From the NCBI GenBank assembly GCA_026874595.1, contig CM049319.1, positions 61,574,917-61,638,916 on the forward strand: a DNA stretch of 64,000 nucleotides, given 5' to 3'. This DNA is from Sipunculus nudus (taxonomy: Eukaryota > Annelida > Sipuncula > Golfingiida > Sipunculidae). Every line of letters starts with the position of its first letter. Positions within the stretch are counted from its first letter, which is position 1. The notes below the pieces were generated by a model. It was not told where the DNA came from. It worked only from the letters and a program-made list of their open reading frames with translations, and did no database searches. The position numbers were made by a program, and so were the translations under genes. Shown one piece after another: positions 10,217 to 21,457 of this stretch.

Positions 10217-11799
10217 GATTACTCATTTTCCTAAGTTAAAATTAATTTGAGACTCATCATCTGTAACAGATATACCTTCTTCACTTAATATTCAATAAAT
10301 GTTTTTATCATATAGTTTCTTATTTTTGTGGTAATAATAATAATTATAATAATAATAATAATAATTTTATTATTATAATCAATAATAAATTATAATAACA
10401 ACTTTAATGATAATATGCATATCATTAATATCAAAACTGATGAAAAGGAACATCCCTAGCAAATTTATATATTTTTAATGTATTTTACAGTTATAACCAG
10501 TTTTACTTAATTATATTATACAAATTATATTTTACTTTTCACTCACACAACAAAAGGGTTGTCTCTTTCAAACGAACACAAACCGTTGCATTTATCGACA
10601 ACTACACCTAAATTATTTAACAATATTACAATGACAATAATACATCAAAGGAAACCATTCTTTACATTGTTTTACAATTACTCTTCTGGTAATTATTATT
10701 ATAAAAGCAATTATAATTAGAATATAACCAAAATGTGCAAGGTGCCTTTTTCATTAATTCATTCATGGTTCATATGAAGTACTATATAGTGGTATTCATC
10801 TTAATATACTAGTGGAAACCCAGGCAGGGTGTTTGAAGACATCAATCATTTATTTTGAATAATACTTCATTAATTATATAGAATATGGAAGTTTTTGGCG
10901 AGAGGGCATTATTGCTCTGTTTCAAATAATGATTGGCATTAAGATGTGAATAGTGATTAATTGGCAGAGATTTGATGATATTACTAATATTTATTACTGC
11001 GATGGATGATGGAGGGTCAGTTTAAACTGTTATTTTTTATAAGCCATACAAATTATAAAGAAGTTAAGAAGGGAACACTTTTTTGTAAGTGGACAATATG
11101 TTTTCCTCAGTGTCAGTTGGTCACAAAAACATGATATCCTATACTATATAAAGTCGTTCAAGTTTGATTGTAGTTTTTAATTTGGGGGGGGGGGCAGTAT
11201 GAGACATCACTTGTTGCAGCACTCCCGCCTCTCATATATAATTGTATAGGCCCATGACGAGCAGAAAAATATTCACAAATTTGCAAGATTATGATATTCA
11301 TATATAAATTTAAATCTACGTGGCACTATTAAATTGTTTTTAAGAGAGGAGACTGAATTTTTATGCAAGTTATAGGCTACAGTTATTTATCATGGGATTT
11401 TTTTCACTAAAATTGAACATATTTTTAAGTGGTATAAGCTATAAAGGAAACAAATCTTCTTAGATGTCTAAAATACTTCATCATTTCTGTCCTACGATCT
11501 TATATTCACAAGTGTCATCTCTGATAGAACTGACAAAATATGATCTGTTGCAGTAAATAGGCTTGTGCCTTTTATTTCAATGGGTTAAGTGTAACCTAAT
11601 TTATTGGGATAATTAAAGTTACTGTGTACCCATGACAGACCGTCTTTTAGTTTGATATTGATTAAAGATACAGTAATGCTATTATATAGGTGACTGTGCT
11701 GATTACATGTCTGGCAGTCAAGCTGGGCTGTGCTTCTTGCCTTACGGCCCATTGCGCTTGCGCTATTTGAGGGGCTTTGTTTGCAAACATCGGATGTGT
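10217..11799. other. AT-rich spacer
   Basis: This begins just after the hAT right target duplication. An (AAT)n-like stretch lies near 10330-10400 and a G-run at 11186-11195. I found no coding exon on either strand. Confidence 0.55.
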
Positions 11800-12099
11800 C
11801 TATATGGGATCCCAATTGCGCGATGCTCCCAAAATCGTGATTGCATTCACTTTTTCGGCCCATATTTCCGTGTTCATTCGTGCATAAGTACAAGTGACTC
11901 TAGATTGGTGAATATTATGTTCCTGAATCCGGATTATGTGCCCGAACCAGACCAAAATCGATTCGATTCTTCATTGGCCAATCCCCGCCCTGAAAATGTC
12001 ATGAAATTCCGTTCATGATTGAGTGAGTTATGTTATGTATGTTCGCACAAAGAAAAACACGAACGGGGATGAACGCATTCCCTCCTGGCGGAGGCAATT
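11800..12099 (+). mobile_element. CCTCCGCCA-ended short element, 5'-truncated copy
   Basis: The stretch matches the interior and 3' end of the copies at 21.1 and 22.1 kb: 'atgctcccaaaatcgtga', 'cctgaatccggat', 'tcatgaaattccgttcatga', ending 'cctcctggcggaggcaa'. The 5' end is not recognisable. The two open frames on opposite strands (11585-11893 and 11707-12018) are within the repeat and are not genes. Confidence 0.75.
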
Positions 12100-13084
12100 T
12101 TTGATATGTTGTCCAGGGCATTGATTGTTTATAACTTCATATTGGCATATTAAAACATTAGTGTACGCCGTGTCCAGGTGGTTTAGTTGAGAGTTGCTGT
12201 TTTTCATGGTTTTTACCTTAAAGTGTACTGAGTAATACGATCTGCGAATTTCTGGCCTCGTGGTGTATATCCGTTTGAAGATTATCATCTGTTTTCCACG
12301 ATAGCAGTGTAACAGGATCGATGACCGTTGCAGTACACCCCCGTATGACTTGTATCACGACTCAAGTTAGGCTTACCGACCGAATATGAATACCTAAACT
12401 AAGTCGCGAGTATTCAAGGCTAGAGAGGCAATACCATATGTTCCAAATGGCTGAATAAGAAACGCAGGTGGAATGCAAACTATAGCATGAAATAAACTAT
12501 GATGGTGAGCTGTTTCATAAAATTAGTTCGATATATGCAAGGGATCACTTAGATATTTTGAAAAAGTGGACCCTTTGTTTACTGAAAATTTTCAGTGTAA
12601 ATTAAGTGTATCAAATTAAGTTTTGAAATCCTTAAAATAACAACTGTTTGTAATATGTGACAAGTGGTCTAGATTCACCAAATCAAGGACTATCAAATGC
12701 ATTAGTTAAAAAATGTAAATGTGTCTGGACATGAATTGACATGCGTCTGCGTGGTCAGTGAACAAATCAAATATGGCTGCGATGTATTAGTCGAACACTT
12801 TATGTGTGTGTGTTTTTATTTTTTTATTCATTGAAGTATATTTTAGTGGAAAATCCCTCTATTAAAATACAATAGCTCTAAGGTACTGTACATAATAAGA
12901 TGCACTGGGATACTATAAAAAAGAATTGAGATCAAATTATACAATATAAAGTATATATCATGTTTTCCAGGATAGGAGACACCGAATAAGTTCCAGGTGG
13001 AATGAGATAAATTAAGAACATGCCGCACTAAAAACAGAATTATAGATGAATATCTCTCCTCCTAAAAAAATACTGGAAAATATA
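12100..13084. other. Spacer
   Basis: No gene or named repeat was recognised. The sequence is AT-rich with no convincing splice-bounded frame. Confidence 0.5.
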
Positions 13085-13560
13085 TTGCCAGATCGCAAGA
13101 ACAATCACTCTACGCTAAAGGGGACGCCATTCCCGAATTCGATTAAGTTTGCTTTTCAGAAAAAACAGGGGGTCTGATGCATCATATTGCTTGTTGGAGG
13201 ACATTTGTCATATAATCGAGAGCGTCAGTCTAGTGTCTGTGAATGTTTCTCGACAGGAATAAGGCGTATGATACCGTATGGCACCAAGGGTTGTTTGTTG
13301 AATTGAACAAACTGGGTATTAGTGGGAAAATCCTAATGGACACTTATATATAGATTTGACAAGCCGTGTACCAGGAGTGAAAGAATAATCCATACCTATC
13401 TGCCTTACATGACATATGTAAATGGCCTCCTGGTTAACCACAGAAAGATTCGGCCGGGGGGTAGAATATATATAACAGGTATATCGGCTGTTCCGCGCAA
13501 GCGGACGACTTCAGTGTGATTTTTACAGTGAAGAGCTACAGTGGTTGATTAATGTACAAA
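13085..13560 (+). pseudogene. Non-LTR retrotransposon reverse transcriptase relic
   Basis: A frame around 13250-13340 gives DRNKAYDTVWHQGLFVEL followed by NKLGISGK. This is the RT motif A block (A/Y-D-T-V-W-h-x-G-L) of non-LTR elements. At about 13498, QADDFSVIFTVKSYSG matches the catalytic Y/FADD block, with Q at the aromatic position. The distance between the two blocks is shorter than usual and stops and shifts intervene, so the copy is deleted and dead. It is a different lineage from the LINE at 5.9-6.6 kb. A Harbinger-type MITE lies immediately downstream. Confidence 0.65.
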
Positions 13561-13599
13561 TTCTGAATCAGTGCGTGGTTTGAAAGAATGGAGGACTTA

Positions 13600-13909
13600 G
13601 GCCAAAAAAAATAAAAGGTATGGTTCTCAGGCACCGCCCGCATCAATTTTAACCCCCCGCATCGAACATTTTTATTTTGATTTTCATCATTCAAGAAGGT
13701 AAAATAATACAATTTCCATACGATTTTCTTTGTTATGTAGTGCTTTTACCTGTTTAGCAAGAAGAAACCTGTCATTTACATGCTTTTCCCAGATCATATG
13801 AAATTTTATCGAAACATACAAAAAAAAGGTCCAAAATAAAATACCGCCCGCCCGCATTGATTTCTGAAAAAAAAGTGCCTGAGAACCATACCCTTTTATT
13901 TTTTTGGCC
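13600..13909. mobile_element. PIF/Harbinger-type MITE, copy 1
   Basis: A 310-bp element has nearly perfect inverted ends of about 38 bp: GGCCAAAAAAAATAAAAGG and GTATGGTTCTCAGGCAC at the left, the complement at the right. It is flanked by TTA (13597-13599 and 13910-13912). A 3-bp TWA target duplication with GGCC-starting ends is the Harbinger hallmark. The inside is AT-rich with 'cgcccgcat' blocks and has no transposase. A second copy lies at 35044-35381 in the opposite orientation. Confidence 0.9.
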
Positions 13910-13912
13910 TTA

Positions 13913-14914
13913 CATCCTATTATTGAACAAGAACCTCATTCCCTTTTCCCTGGTCAAATCAAGTTGCGGACAGTCCCCGCACAAAAAGCAAAACAACATG
14001 GAAACCTGCCGTCTGGAGTGATTCACATGTTTAACATAAGCAACTCCTCCGTCCAAGATCTTAAAAAAATAAATAACACCTTGAGATTTTACTTTTTTAT
14101 TTTTATTCATGCCTGCTGGAATAATATACAAGTAAATATTTTCGAAATTGATGTGCTTCTATAACATTTGCACATACACAACACAAAATGAATGTTTTCA
14201 ATGAGCAAATAACGTACAAATTCAAGCGTCATTTTACAAAATGCATGCGAATTACTTGGTTTTATCTGTCAGTGCCTAAGCTTTGGCAAATTAAAGAGAA
14301 TTATCTATGAGTCGTGGGCGTATTTTATCTACAAGATGTCCTAACTGTACTATTTTCATACAACAATAAAACTGTCAAATTTTACACTGTATAGTGTGAA
14401 AAACAAACGCAAAAGGAATTAGCATTTGGCCAAACTGTAATAAAGGGTAAGTACTAAAAAGAGGCATTTGTATGCATGTTGAAACCAGCATGTCAAGCAT
14501 CCTAGTTGTTTTCCAAGAAATTTACTGTTCCTGGAGTGCACTTTTCAACATTCTCCTGAAAGAAGGAATAGACCTGGCTTCAATGATTTGTGTAGCCAGT
14601 CTGTTTCTGTGAATAGCTAACGAGTATGAAAATGAAGTTTCGTAAAGTTCTTTGGTTGGAGGAGTTATTACCTATACAGACATTTCTCGTTACATACCTA
14701 TGTCTTTGTTGAATGAATATGAGCATCCTTGCTATCAGCTCTTAATATTGTTTTCAAATTGAAAGAAAGACCTTTAAACATTTTAAGATTCTAAATAAAA
14801 GCTATTAGGCTTTTCTCCTTTAGATTTATAAAAAATACAAATTTCTGATTATGTTATTGTGCTATTCAGAACCTTCTAGGATAAAAACGGGTAACAAAAT
14901 TCACAGCTTGGAGA
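13913..14914 (-). other. Probable 3' UTR and downstream flank of RGM
   Basis: The sequence lies directly 3' of the RGM stop codon on the - strand. No other gene was seen. AATAAA-type signals on the - strand occur near 14095-14108, but which one is used is unknown. Frames at 13904-14164 and its antisense have no recognisable domain. Confidence 0.4.
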
Positions 14915-15067
14915 CTATATAGTAAAGAACATCAGGCACAACAGAATCATGAGCCAGGGAGCAGCACTGAGTTGGCCACTTCCGTCAAGGCCGCCGTCAG
15001 ACATGTCGGTGTCCTCTTCCTCCGCCGCTCTCTCAACCTCCTTAATTTCCATAGCTTGCCCGGCAAA
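14915..15067 (-). CDS. RGM: Repulsive guidance molecule, last exon with GPI-anchor signal
   Basis: This is the final coding exon. The acceptor on the - strand is 'tttatgtaacag' and the frame enters in phase 0. It encodes 50 residues and ends at TAG (14915-14917). The start FAGQAMEIKEVERAAEEEDT continues the conserved RGM 'TGD.(N)F..A..A..D' segment. The end has a small-residue cleavage region (SDGGLDGSGQLSAAP) and a 12-residue hydrophobic tail (LMILLCLMFFTI), the standard architecture of a GPI-attachment signal. RGM proteins are GPI-anchored BMP co-receptors and neogenin ligands at the cell surface. The preceding exon is 4.9 kb away, across an intron holding a Ty3/gypsy relic. Confidence 0.85.
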   Translation of the reverse strand, partial: FAGQAMEIKEVERAAEEEDTDMSDGGLDGSGQLSAAPWLMILLCLMFFTI

Positions 15068-15296
15068 CTGTTACATAAATGGATAACGATTAACACAGAC
15101 ATTTGCTACAAGCAGGTTTGATCATATATATTGATACATTCTTAGACAATCCTGTTAACACTCATTATCACTCAGTATTTTAAAACGCTCCGACCACGGA
15201 AATGGGATTAACTAGGGCCTGCTCAATAATTTCATCCATTTGACCCATTTACAAACAGGAACCCATGCAAAATGGTAGCATAAGACTAAAAGTCGG

Positions 15297-15470
15297 TGTA
15301 GCGTCCAGCCGCGGACTACTTTGTTATGCGTTATGTCCGTGCTACAACTCGATACATGTGTTTGTATGTGGCGGAGCGATTTATGGAGGTCGCTATTTTG
15401 GCAGCGCGAGTGAACGTCTGTGAACATAATACTGAGTTCTTAAGTTTTATACGAATAAAAGAACATTACA
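15297..15470 (+). mobile_element. 5' LTR of a Ty3/gypsy element
   Basis: A 174-bp block begins TGTAGCGTCC and ends CATTACA, with TGTA/TACA inverted ends. It contains AATAAA near 15453, close to its 3' end. It is followed at once by TTGGCGACAGAAGGAT, a typical primer-binding-site-like sequence of Ty3/gypsy elements, and 127 bp later by gag. No 3' LTR was found near 19.7 kb. Confidence 0.75.
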
Positions 15471-15597
15471 TTGGCGACAGAAGGATACGGACTATTGTTA
15501 ACTATTACGTGGAAGCCACCTAGAAACTTGTCATCGCCCATAAACTTAAGTAACACTGATTTTATTGATTGCTCACGCTGTCAGTAACCACCTAAAC

Positions 15598-15917
15598 ATG
15601 GCGGCGCTCCCAAACTTCCCGGCGTTCGACATTCACGCTGAAGATGTCGGTGTACGTTGAACATAATACGTCTCTCGCTTCCAAATTTGTTAATTGGAAC
15701 GGATATCAGTGAAGACAAACGGCAAATAGCTCTTCTATTGCACTATGCAGGTTCGTCGGTTTATGACATCTTTGACCCGTTGCCAGACACAGAGCCGAAC
15801 CTCCATGCTGATCCCCCTGAGACTTATTCCGGCAAGGCTTTATCCGCCTTAAACGCATATATCTTGCCAAGAGTTCGAAGTTTTCGCATATCGACAAGCC
15901 AAACAAGAGAGGGGTAA
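15598..15917 (+). pseudogene. Ty3/gypsy gag, N-terminal part (broken)
   Basis: The ATG at 15598 opens MAALPNFPAFDIHAEDVGVR, the usual start of gag in K02A2.6-like Ty3/gypsy elements. After a stop and shift the next frame gives LHYAGSSVYDIFDPLPDT, a conserved gag segment. The reading is lost by several frameshifts. The gene is interrupted near 15929 by an insertion and resumes at 16711. Orientation is opposite to RGM, in whose intron it lies. Confidence 0.75.
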
Positions 15918-15928
15918 AAAAATTATGG

Positions 15929-16708
15929 CATCAGTGGCGTACCTAAGGGAGGGGCACTTTTTCAAGATTGGCTAGAAAATCTAAATGTTTGGTATATTTT
16001 GGCTGTGTGTCCCATTTCAAGTATTCAAGGAATTATAAACTGGGTAGCGGAACCAACCAAATGATTTGCGGACGATCTCTATTATATAGAGGCAAGCTTC
16101 GCAATAAGAAAAAAAACAGATGTGTTGTTATTCATTTATTAGAACATTGGTCTTGCATAATCTGACCGGTCATGCAAAGGCGTGAATTTCAGGGCTGTCT
16201 ACGTTTACAGGAATCCCTAGGGAGCACTAACCAGGGATACAGCCTTCCTGGTGGTTGGGTGTCTGCTTTACACATTACGCGATTTTATGACAAAAATTTA
16301 CGCGAATTTATGACAAATTCTGTTGCTCTTTCCTTGGAATGTATAAAGAATTTCCACTCTTGAACTCTAAATTTCCCCAAATTTCCATCATTTTCAAACA
16401 ATCAGAACAACCTGAAATTATCTTTTTCATGTTTTCCATACTCTAGACACGTTAAAGTCGAACTTTAACACTATCGTAAATATATTGAGCACTACCTAAA
16501 TTTCTGTGTCTTTAGATTTACCACTGGTTATAGGATTTAATGTTAATATGAACTGCATAATCATTTGCATAATCTTTTATGTAAAGCGAAGGATAACAAT
16601 CTTGCAGCCAAATCAATTTAGGAGTTATTTTATCATTTAGATCGCATTTCATATATAAATCTATTTTGAAGGAGGGCGGCAATATCTAAGACCTCCCCGG
16701 GCGGCAAT
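15929..16708. mobile_element. Insertion in gag with a hAT-like left end
   Basis: The gag reading stops around 15920 and resumes in homologous order at 16711, so about 780 bp are foreign. The left edge shows CAGTGGCGTACCTAAGGG, very like the complement of the right end of the hAT element at 10208. The right edge (near 16680-16708, 'acctccccgggcggcaatg') is only weakly complementary, and I could not define a target duplication. Short frames inside (15968-16165, 16172-16363) have no domain. Confidence 0.55.
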
Positions 16709-16710
16709 GA

Positions 16711-17040
16711 GGCGACTAAAGCAACTTGCATCAACATGTGATTTTGGTGATCAAGATCTTAAAATAGAAACATAGATTGTACAATGTACACCAAACAAGC
16801 TCAGACGCAAAGAACTAAGTGGCCCTGATCACACGCTGTAATCGCTAATTGACTTCGAAAAATCAAACGAGATGTCTGAGACACAAGCAAAGGGCATAGA
16901 GCAACAGTTAAGATAAACCCAAATGGCCATCCCTTTAACAGTAAATGAATGTGTTGTGGAAAGATTAACCACTTTGCGAGAGAATGTCAGTCAAGACCTT
17001 ATGATCGACAAATGCGACAAACCGTAAGCACTGTAACCAC
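16711..17040 (+). pseudogene. Ty3/gypsy gag, C-terminal part
   Basis: Frame pieces read MRRLKQLASTCDFGD, then ELSGPDHTL and SETQAKGIEQQL. Near 16965 comes NHFARECQS, the end of a CCHC zinc knuckle of nucleocapsid. Stops and a frameshift are present. It continues the gag interrupted at 15.92 kb and leads into protease. Confidence 0.7.
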
Positions 17041-19706
17041 AGAGGACACCACAGTTTTAAATGAGTGACAATCTGTAACAATGTAACAAACAAAATTCCT
17101 TCAAAGTTCAAAATACAAATTAGTAGAAATACAGTCGAAATGATGACAGACCCCGGCGCAAGCATTAATGTACTGGACAGTGCCATGTTTAAACAAATGC
17201 AGAGCATGCCACATCTTGAAAAAAAAACAGATATTCGTGTGTACCCATATAACTCGCAGAAACCATAACCTGTATGTAGCAAATTTGATGCAACATGGGT
17301 TTCTTATATCGCAAAGTGTAAGACCACCTGCAATGTAGTCAAAGATGCAGGAGGTTCACTACTGAGCTGGGAAACCTCGCAATGGCTTCGGTTTCTGAAA
17401 CAAAATGAAACTATTGATAAAGAACCAAAACACAAAATTACCTGATAAGCAAATACAGTGAGCTCTTCGAGGGTATAGGCAAAGTCTCCGGAAAGACAAT
17501 AACTTTGCACATTGATGAGTCAGTGGCACCGAGGAGCCAGCCACACAAAAGGATACCATTTTATGTGCGGAAAGACGTAGAAAAAGAGCTTGGCAGACTA
17601 TTTTAGCTCGATATAATCGAAAAAAGAGGAGGCCCAACTCCATGGGTTTGCCTAGTTGTGGTAGTCCCTAAACGAAACAACTCGGTGAGACTGCGTATCG
17701 ACATGCGTGAGGCCAATAAAGCTGTTCGCCGTACTAAACATGTCATGCCCACGGTTAATAAACTGATTAACATACTAAATGGTTCAACCACGTTCGGTAA
17801 ACTTGATTTATAATCAGGATACCACGAGTTCGAACTCTTGTCGGAGAGCCGTTCAATCACTACATTCTCCACTTCCAGAGGCCTCTATCAATACATAAGA
17901 TTTATATAAATAAACTGTTCGGCTAAATTAATTCAAAATGAGATAGCAGAAATTACCCAAGACATCCCCGGATGCATGATTATGTCAGACGACATTATAG
18001 TGATTTTCAAAACTCGCCAAGAGCATGACGACAACTTATTATATGTGCTCGAGGGACCACAGCAGAAGAATATGCGTCTCAACAATCTGAAATGTCAATT
18101 CAGCCAAATAGAGGTCCGCTTCTTTGGGCATATCTTTGGTGCAAATGGAATCCGAGCAGATCATAGAAAAGTGAAGGCCATGCAAGACGCATCTCGACCC
18201 TCAAATGTCTGTGAAGTAAGGTCATTGCATGGGGCAGTATATGGACAAGTTTATCCCCAATTAAGCGAGCATCAGCGCGTCATTGAGGCGTCAAACACAA
18301 AAGACACAAAATGGGCAATGGGGAGAATCCGAACAGCCGAGCCTCAATAAACTCAAACATGAGCTCAGCCATTTTCGTTGCCTATGTCACTTCGACCCGA
18401 GGAAGTCTACAGAGATACTGGTCGATGCCAGTCCAAGCGGACTTGGGGCAATTCGGTCGCAGGAAAAGCAAGTCGTGTGCTATGTAAGTAGGGCTCTAAC
18501 AAAAGTGGAGTCGTGATACTGCCAGACTGAAAGAGAAATGCTGGCTGTTGAGTAGGGAGACGAGCATTTCCATAACTATCTTTCTGGAGCTGAGTTCAAA
18601 GTGTTGACGGACCCTAAGCCACTTCTTGGAGTATTCTGCAACAACAGACCAGTTTCAGGCATAATTGAAAGGTGGCACTTACGCCTGATGCCTTATTCGT
18701 GTACACTAGTCTACAACCAGGAAGAGATGAAAACAATCCTGCGGACTATCTTAGTCGTCACCCTAGTAAAAATCATACCAGACGAGAACATGGATGAACA
18801 GTATGTTCACTACCTGTGTCAGAACACAGTTCCTGTCGCTAGGTCTTTTTAGGAGATCCGTGATGCTACCCGGACCGATCCTTTAATGGAAAAACTGACT
18901 AAAGCCATATACACGGAAATTGGAGCTCTGATAGAGATTTAACCAGCTTCATAAATGTTTCGAGTGAACTAGTAGTGCATCATAGAAATATGCTACGGGC
19001 AGTTGTTTGGTAATCTCTAAAATACTCAGAGATAATGCAGTACAGCTCGCTCACGCCAGACATCAAGGGATTGTTAAGACCAAGCGTCTAATCCGAGAAA
19101 AGGTGTGGTTTCCAGGCTTAGACAAAATGGTTGAATGAGCAGAATAAATGTGTATTCCATGTCAGGCAGCTAACAACGACGCTGAAAAGCCAGATACTGT
19201 GCAAATGTTACCATTTCCTGATACCCCATGGAAAAAAACTTTCAATTGCTCTTCTGGGACCGTTCCCCAGTGGCGAAATACTGTTAACGAACGAACGCTT
19301 TATGAGAACGCTGAACAAGGCCGTTCGTACTGACACAGTTGAAAAGAGGAACTGAAAGGAAGAATTACACCATTTCTTGAGGCAGTACCGTGTTACACCG
19401 CACTCCACGACGGGAATATCACCTATGATGACTCTTAACGGCAGGTCAATGAACAGACAGCGGCCGGAGCTAATCAAATTGTGACGCCAGCTAAGAACGA
19501 TATATGTGAACGCGATTTATTAACAAATGAAATTTCACGTTGACGACCGCAGAGGAACCAAGGAGAGCTCTGTTAAAGAGGGAGATATTGTTCTGGTTCG
19601 CTAAGAGAAACAGAACAAATTCACTAATCCCTTTAATCCAGTTCCTCTGCTGGTCACACGCCAAAAGGGGAATCTTGTCACGGCCGAAGACCAGATGGCA
19701 GCACAA
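17041..19706 (+). pseudogene. Ty3/gypsy pol (protease, RT, RNase H, integrase), decayed
   Basis: Domains appear in Ty3/gypsy order across several frames. The protease has TDPGASINVLD (D-T/S-G changed to D-P-G) near 17145. RT has GGPTPWVCLVVVVPKRN near 17630, LRIDMREANKAVRR near 17695, and the catalytic box MIMSDDIIVIF near 17973 in place of Y-x-D-D. FFGHIFGANGI follows near 18122. RNase H has FDPRKSTEILVDASPSGLG near 18390 and TEREMLAVE near 18530. Integrase has a recognisable H-H..CIPC zinc region at 19045-19165 and LLGPFPSGEILL near 19245. At least ten stops or shifts make it dead. It sits in the RGM intron, antisense to the gene. Confidence 0.85.
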
Positions 19707-19786
19707 CTATATACTGTAACCGCCTTTTTTCTAGTTCTGCTTATTCAGGTACTTGCGTACTTAATCTCTGCAGCTTTAGGGCATTA

Positions 19787-19789
<3 letters not shown>

Positions 19790-19819
<30 letters not shown>
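19790..19819. repeat. (CA)n microsatellite
   Basis: About 15 CA dinucleotides lie in the RGM intron, between the gypsy relic and exon 5. Confidence 0.95.
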
Positions 19820-19821
<2 letters not shown>

Positions 19822-19937
19822 AATAATCATTGTTTTTATTACTGTTATATAAGCAACTGGATATATGATCCATTTTAGCGTATATATGTTGACCTGCATT
19901 GTGGTATGGTTCATGTAAAGGTATAAATTTTTAATAC

Positions 19938-20038
19938 CTCTGGGTCTCCGGTCTCATGACAGTCGTACAGACAGGAGTGCGTGTATTCGTTGTTCCCTCA
20001 CACCCGATTACACTCTGTGCTTCTCTTGCTGACAGACC
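19938..20038 (-). CDS. RGM: RGM exon 5 of those recognised, with an in-frame TGA
   Basis: The acceptor is 'gaatttcctgcag' and the donor GAG|gtatta. The 101 bases enter in phase 1 and leave in phase 0, exactly as the flanking exons require. The downstream half reads NNEYTHSCLYDCHETGDPE, matching the conserved RGM 'Y..CVFDL..TGD' block. The upstream half reads RSVSKRSTECNRV, whose Cys fits the conserved cysteine before that block, but codon 14 is TGA (complement of 19998-20000). An alternative acceptor, gtgtgag|GG (exon 19938-19996), keeps frame and phase and removes the stop, but has no pyrimidine tract and loses the cysteine. Either the TGA is a real lesion or sequence error, or the short form is used. 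Confidence 0.7.
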
Positions 20039-20644
20039 CTGCAGGAAATTCAGTGAATGTATGGTACGTAACCAAAGGTTTACATCTGCTAGAAGGAGCA
20101 ATCGTATCCAGCATTCATTCATGGTAGCTGTTTAAACTGTCCTTAATCGAGGTCATTATATGATCTGACTCATATACATAAAAAAGGATTCTCTTTTTAT
20201 ATACCTAAGAACAGTTACCTTTCTAAAGAAATAAAAAATTGGCACAATACAAGAATTTTATAATTATTGTTTTACACATTTTCGACCTAAAAAGATATTA
20301 AACCAAGACACAAATCACGTTTTTATTCCTTTCATCCACCATGTCCATACAGATCTCGGAGCTAGCGTAAAACGATCCATTGATGTTTCAGAAATGGAAT
20401 TTTAACCATCACCATGACAACATATTTATCCAATTAATCAACAGATATATAGATTGAAAGATACTAACGTAGTCAGACAAACAAATGATATTTTAAGACA
20501 CAAAATATGGTCTCTACTTTGGCTCTTATAACTCATTTTTTTCTGAGAATCTCATATGATTACGTGTTTTAATGGCTGATTTTTCTCTGCTGGTGCATAT
20601 ACATTTTGTGTATAATATTTAAATTATCTAAATAACAGGCTCAC
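20039..20644. other. RGM intron
   Basis: AT-rich intron. No further exon or named element was recognised. Confidence 0.5.
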
Positions 20645-20745
20645 TTGTTGTGTCAATTGTTTCATAACACCCATCCACAAGTAACCCGGTCGACCTCGTA
20701 AGGAAATTGTTGGCCATTCGAACCAGCAGTAATGGGTAACGATCC
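20645..20745 (-). CDS. RGM: RGM exon 4 of those recognised
   Basis: The exon runs from acceptor 'tctctattcag' to donor ACAACAA|gtgagc. It enters in phase 2 (AG|G) and leaves in phase 1. The 34 residues contain RDRYPLLLVRM and GLLVDGCYETID. They align in order with the vertebrate RGM stretch 'GRYL.FAVRMP.....GLYLC..GCP'. A (TA)n tract ends about 24 bases upstream of the acceptor. The frame is open throughout. A spurious - strand frame through the (TA)n tract overlaps this exon and should not be used as the gene model. Confidence 0.82.
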
Positions 20746-20766
20746 CTGAATAGAGACGAACAGACA

Positions 20767-20768
<2 letters not shown>

Positions 20769-20843
<75 letters not shown>
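20769..20843. repeat. (TA)n microsatellite next to an RGM splice acceptor
   Basis: About 37 TA repeats lie on the intron side, roughly 24 bases from the exon 4 acceptor, where the branch point and pyrimidine tract belong. Confidence 0.97.
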
Positions 20844-20846
<3 letters not shown>

Positions 20847-21099
20847 GCCCTTAAGATAGAATAACTTATTCATGATCACACAAATTAAAGGCGACACTCT
20901 TTCTCTTTAGCTACACTTCGACTACAGACTACCACAGGTAAACCATGCATTAGATATTATACATACATAAACAGTTAACCAATATGGGATATATATAAAT
21001 ACTACATAAAATCTGTACACATGTAAAAGGTGTTGAAAAAGAAGTACTCGGTGTTTTACAGATTTACCCAAAACAATGTCACAAATAGTATATCACTAG

Positions 21100-21330
21100 A
21101 GATCTGCATTCTAACAAGTGCAAGCCTCCGCCATGTGGGGTGGCCTTATTTGTAGATCCTTAATCCGGATCATGAGCCGGTTCACATCAAAATATAATTA
21201 ATTCTTCATTGACTCATCACCGGAAAATTTCATGAGATTCCGTTCATGATTGGGTGGGTTATGTTGTCAACAAACACAGAAACATACACACATGAATGCG
21301 GATGAAAGCATACCGTCCTGGCGGAGGCAA
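21100..21330 (+). mobile_element. CCTCCGCCA-ended short element in an RGM intron
   Basis: The start is 'gatctgcattctaac' and 'gcaagcctccgccatg', the end 'cctggcggaggcaa'; the inverted ends are GCCTCCGCCA / TGGCGGAGGC. The interior has 'aatccggatcatgagccgg' and 'tcatgagattccgttcatga'. It is about 230 bp, shorter than the copy at 22.1 kb. It stops 30 bases from the donor of RGM exon 3. Confidence 0.8.
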
Positions 21331-21360
21331 CTAGTACTATCATTATGGAATCAAACAAAC

Positions 21361-21457
21361 CTGAATCTGCTGATGAAGACCATGGTTCCACTGTGTGCAT
21401 GAGTGATCTTCATCATGTGGTCCTTGTATCCACTGATCACAACCTCACCACCAGCCG
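21361..21457 (-). CDS. RGM: RGM exon 3 of those recognised
   Basis: The exon runs from acceptor 'accttatcttcag' to donor TTCAG|gtttgt. It enters in phase 1 (C|CG) and leaves in phase 2. The 32 residues read PAGGEVVISGYKDHMMKITH, then AHSGTMVFISRF. The pattern fits RGM 'V.I......I.A.YIGTTI.VRQ.G', a beta-rich part of the vWF-D-like domain. Open throughout, and flanked by exons of the same gene at both sides. Confidence 0.82.

Noticed and set aside
11585-12018. Two opposing frames of about 100 codons
   Set aside because: Most of their length lies in the CCTCCGCCA repeat family and neither has a domain.
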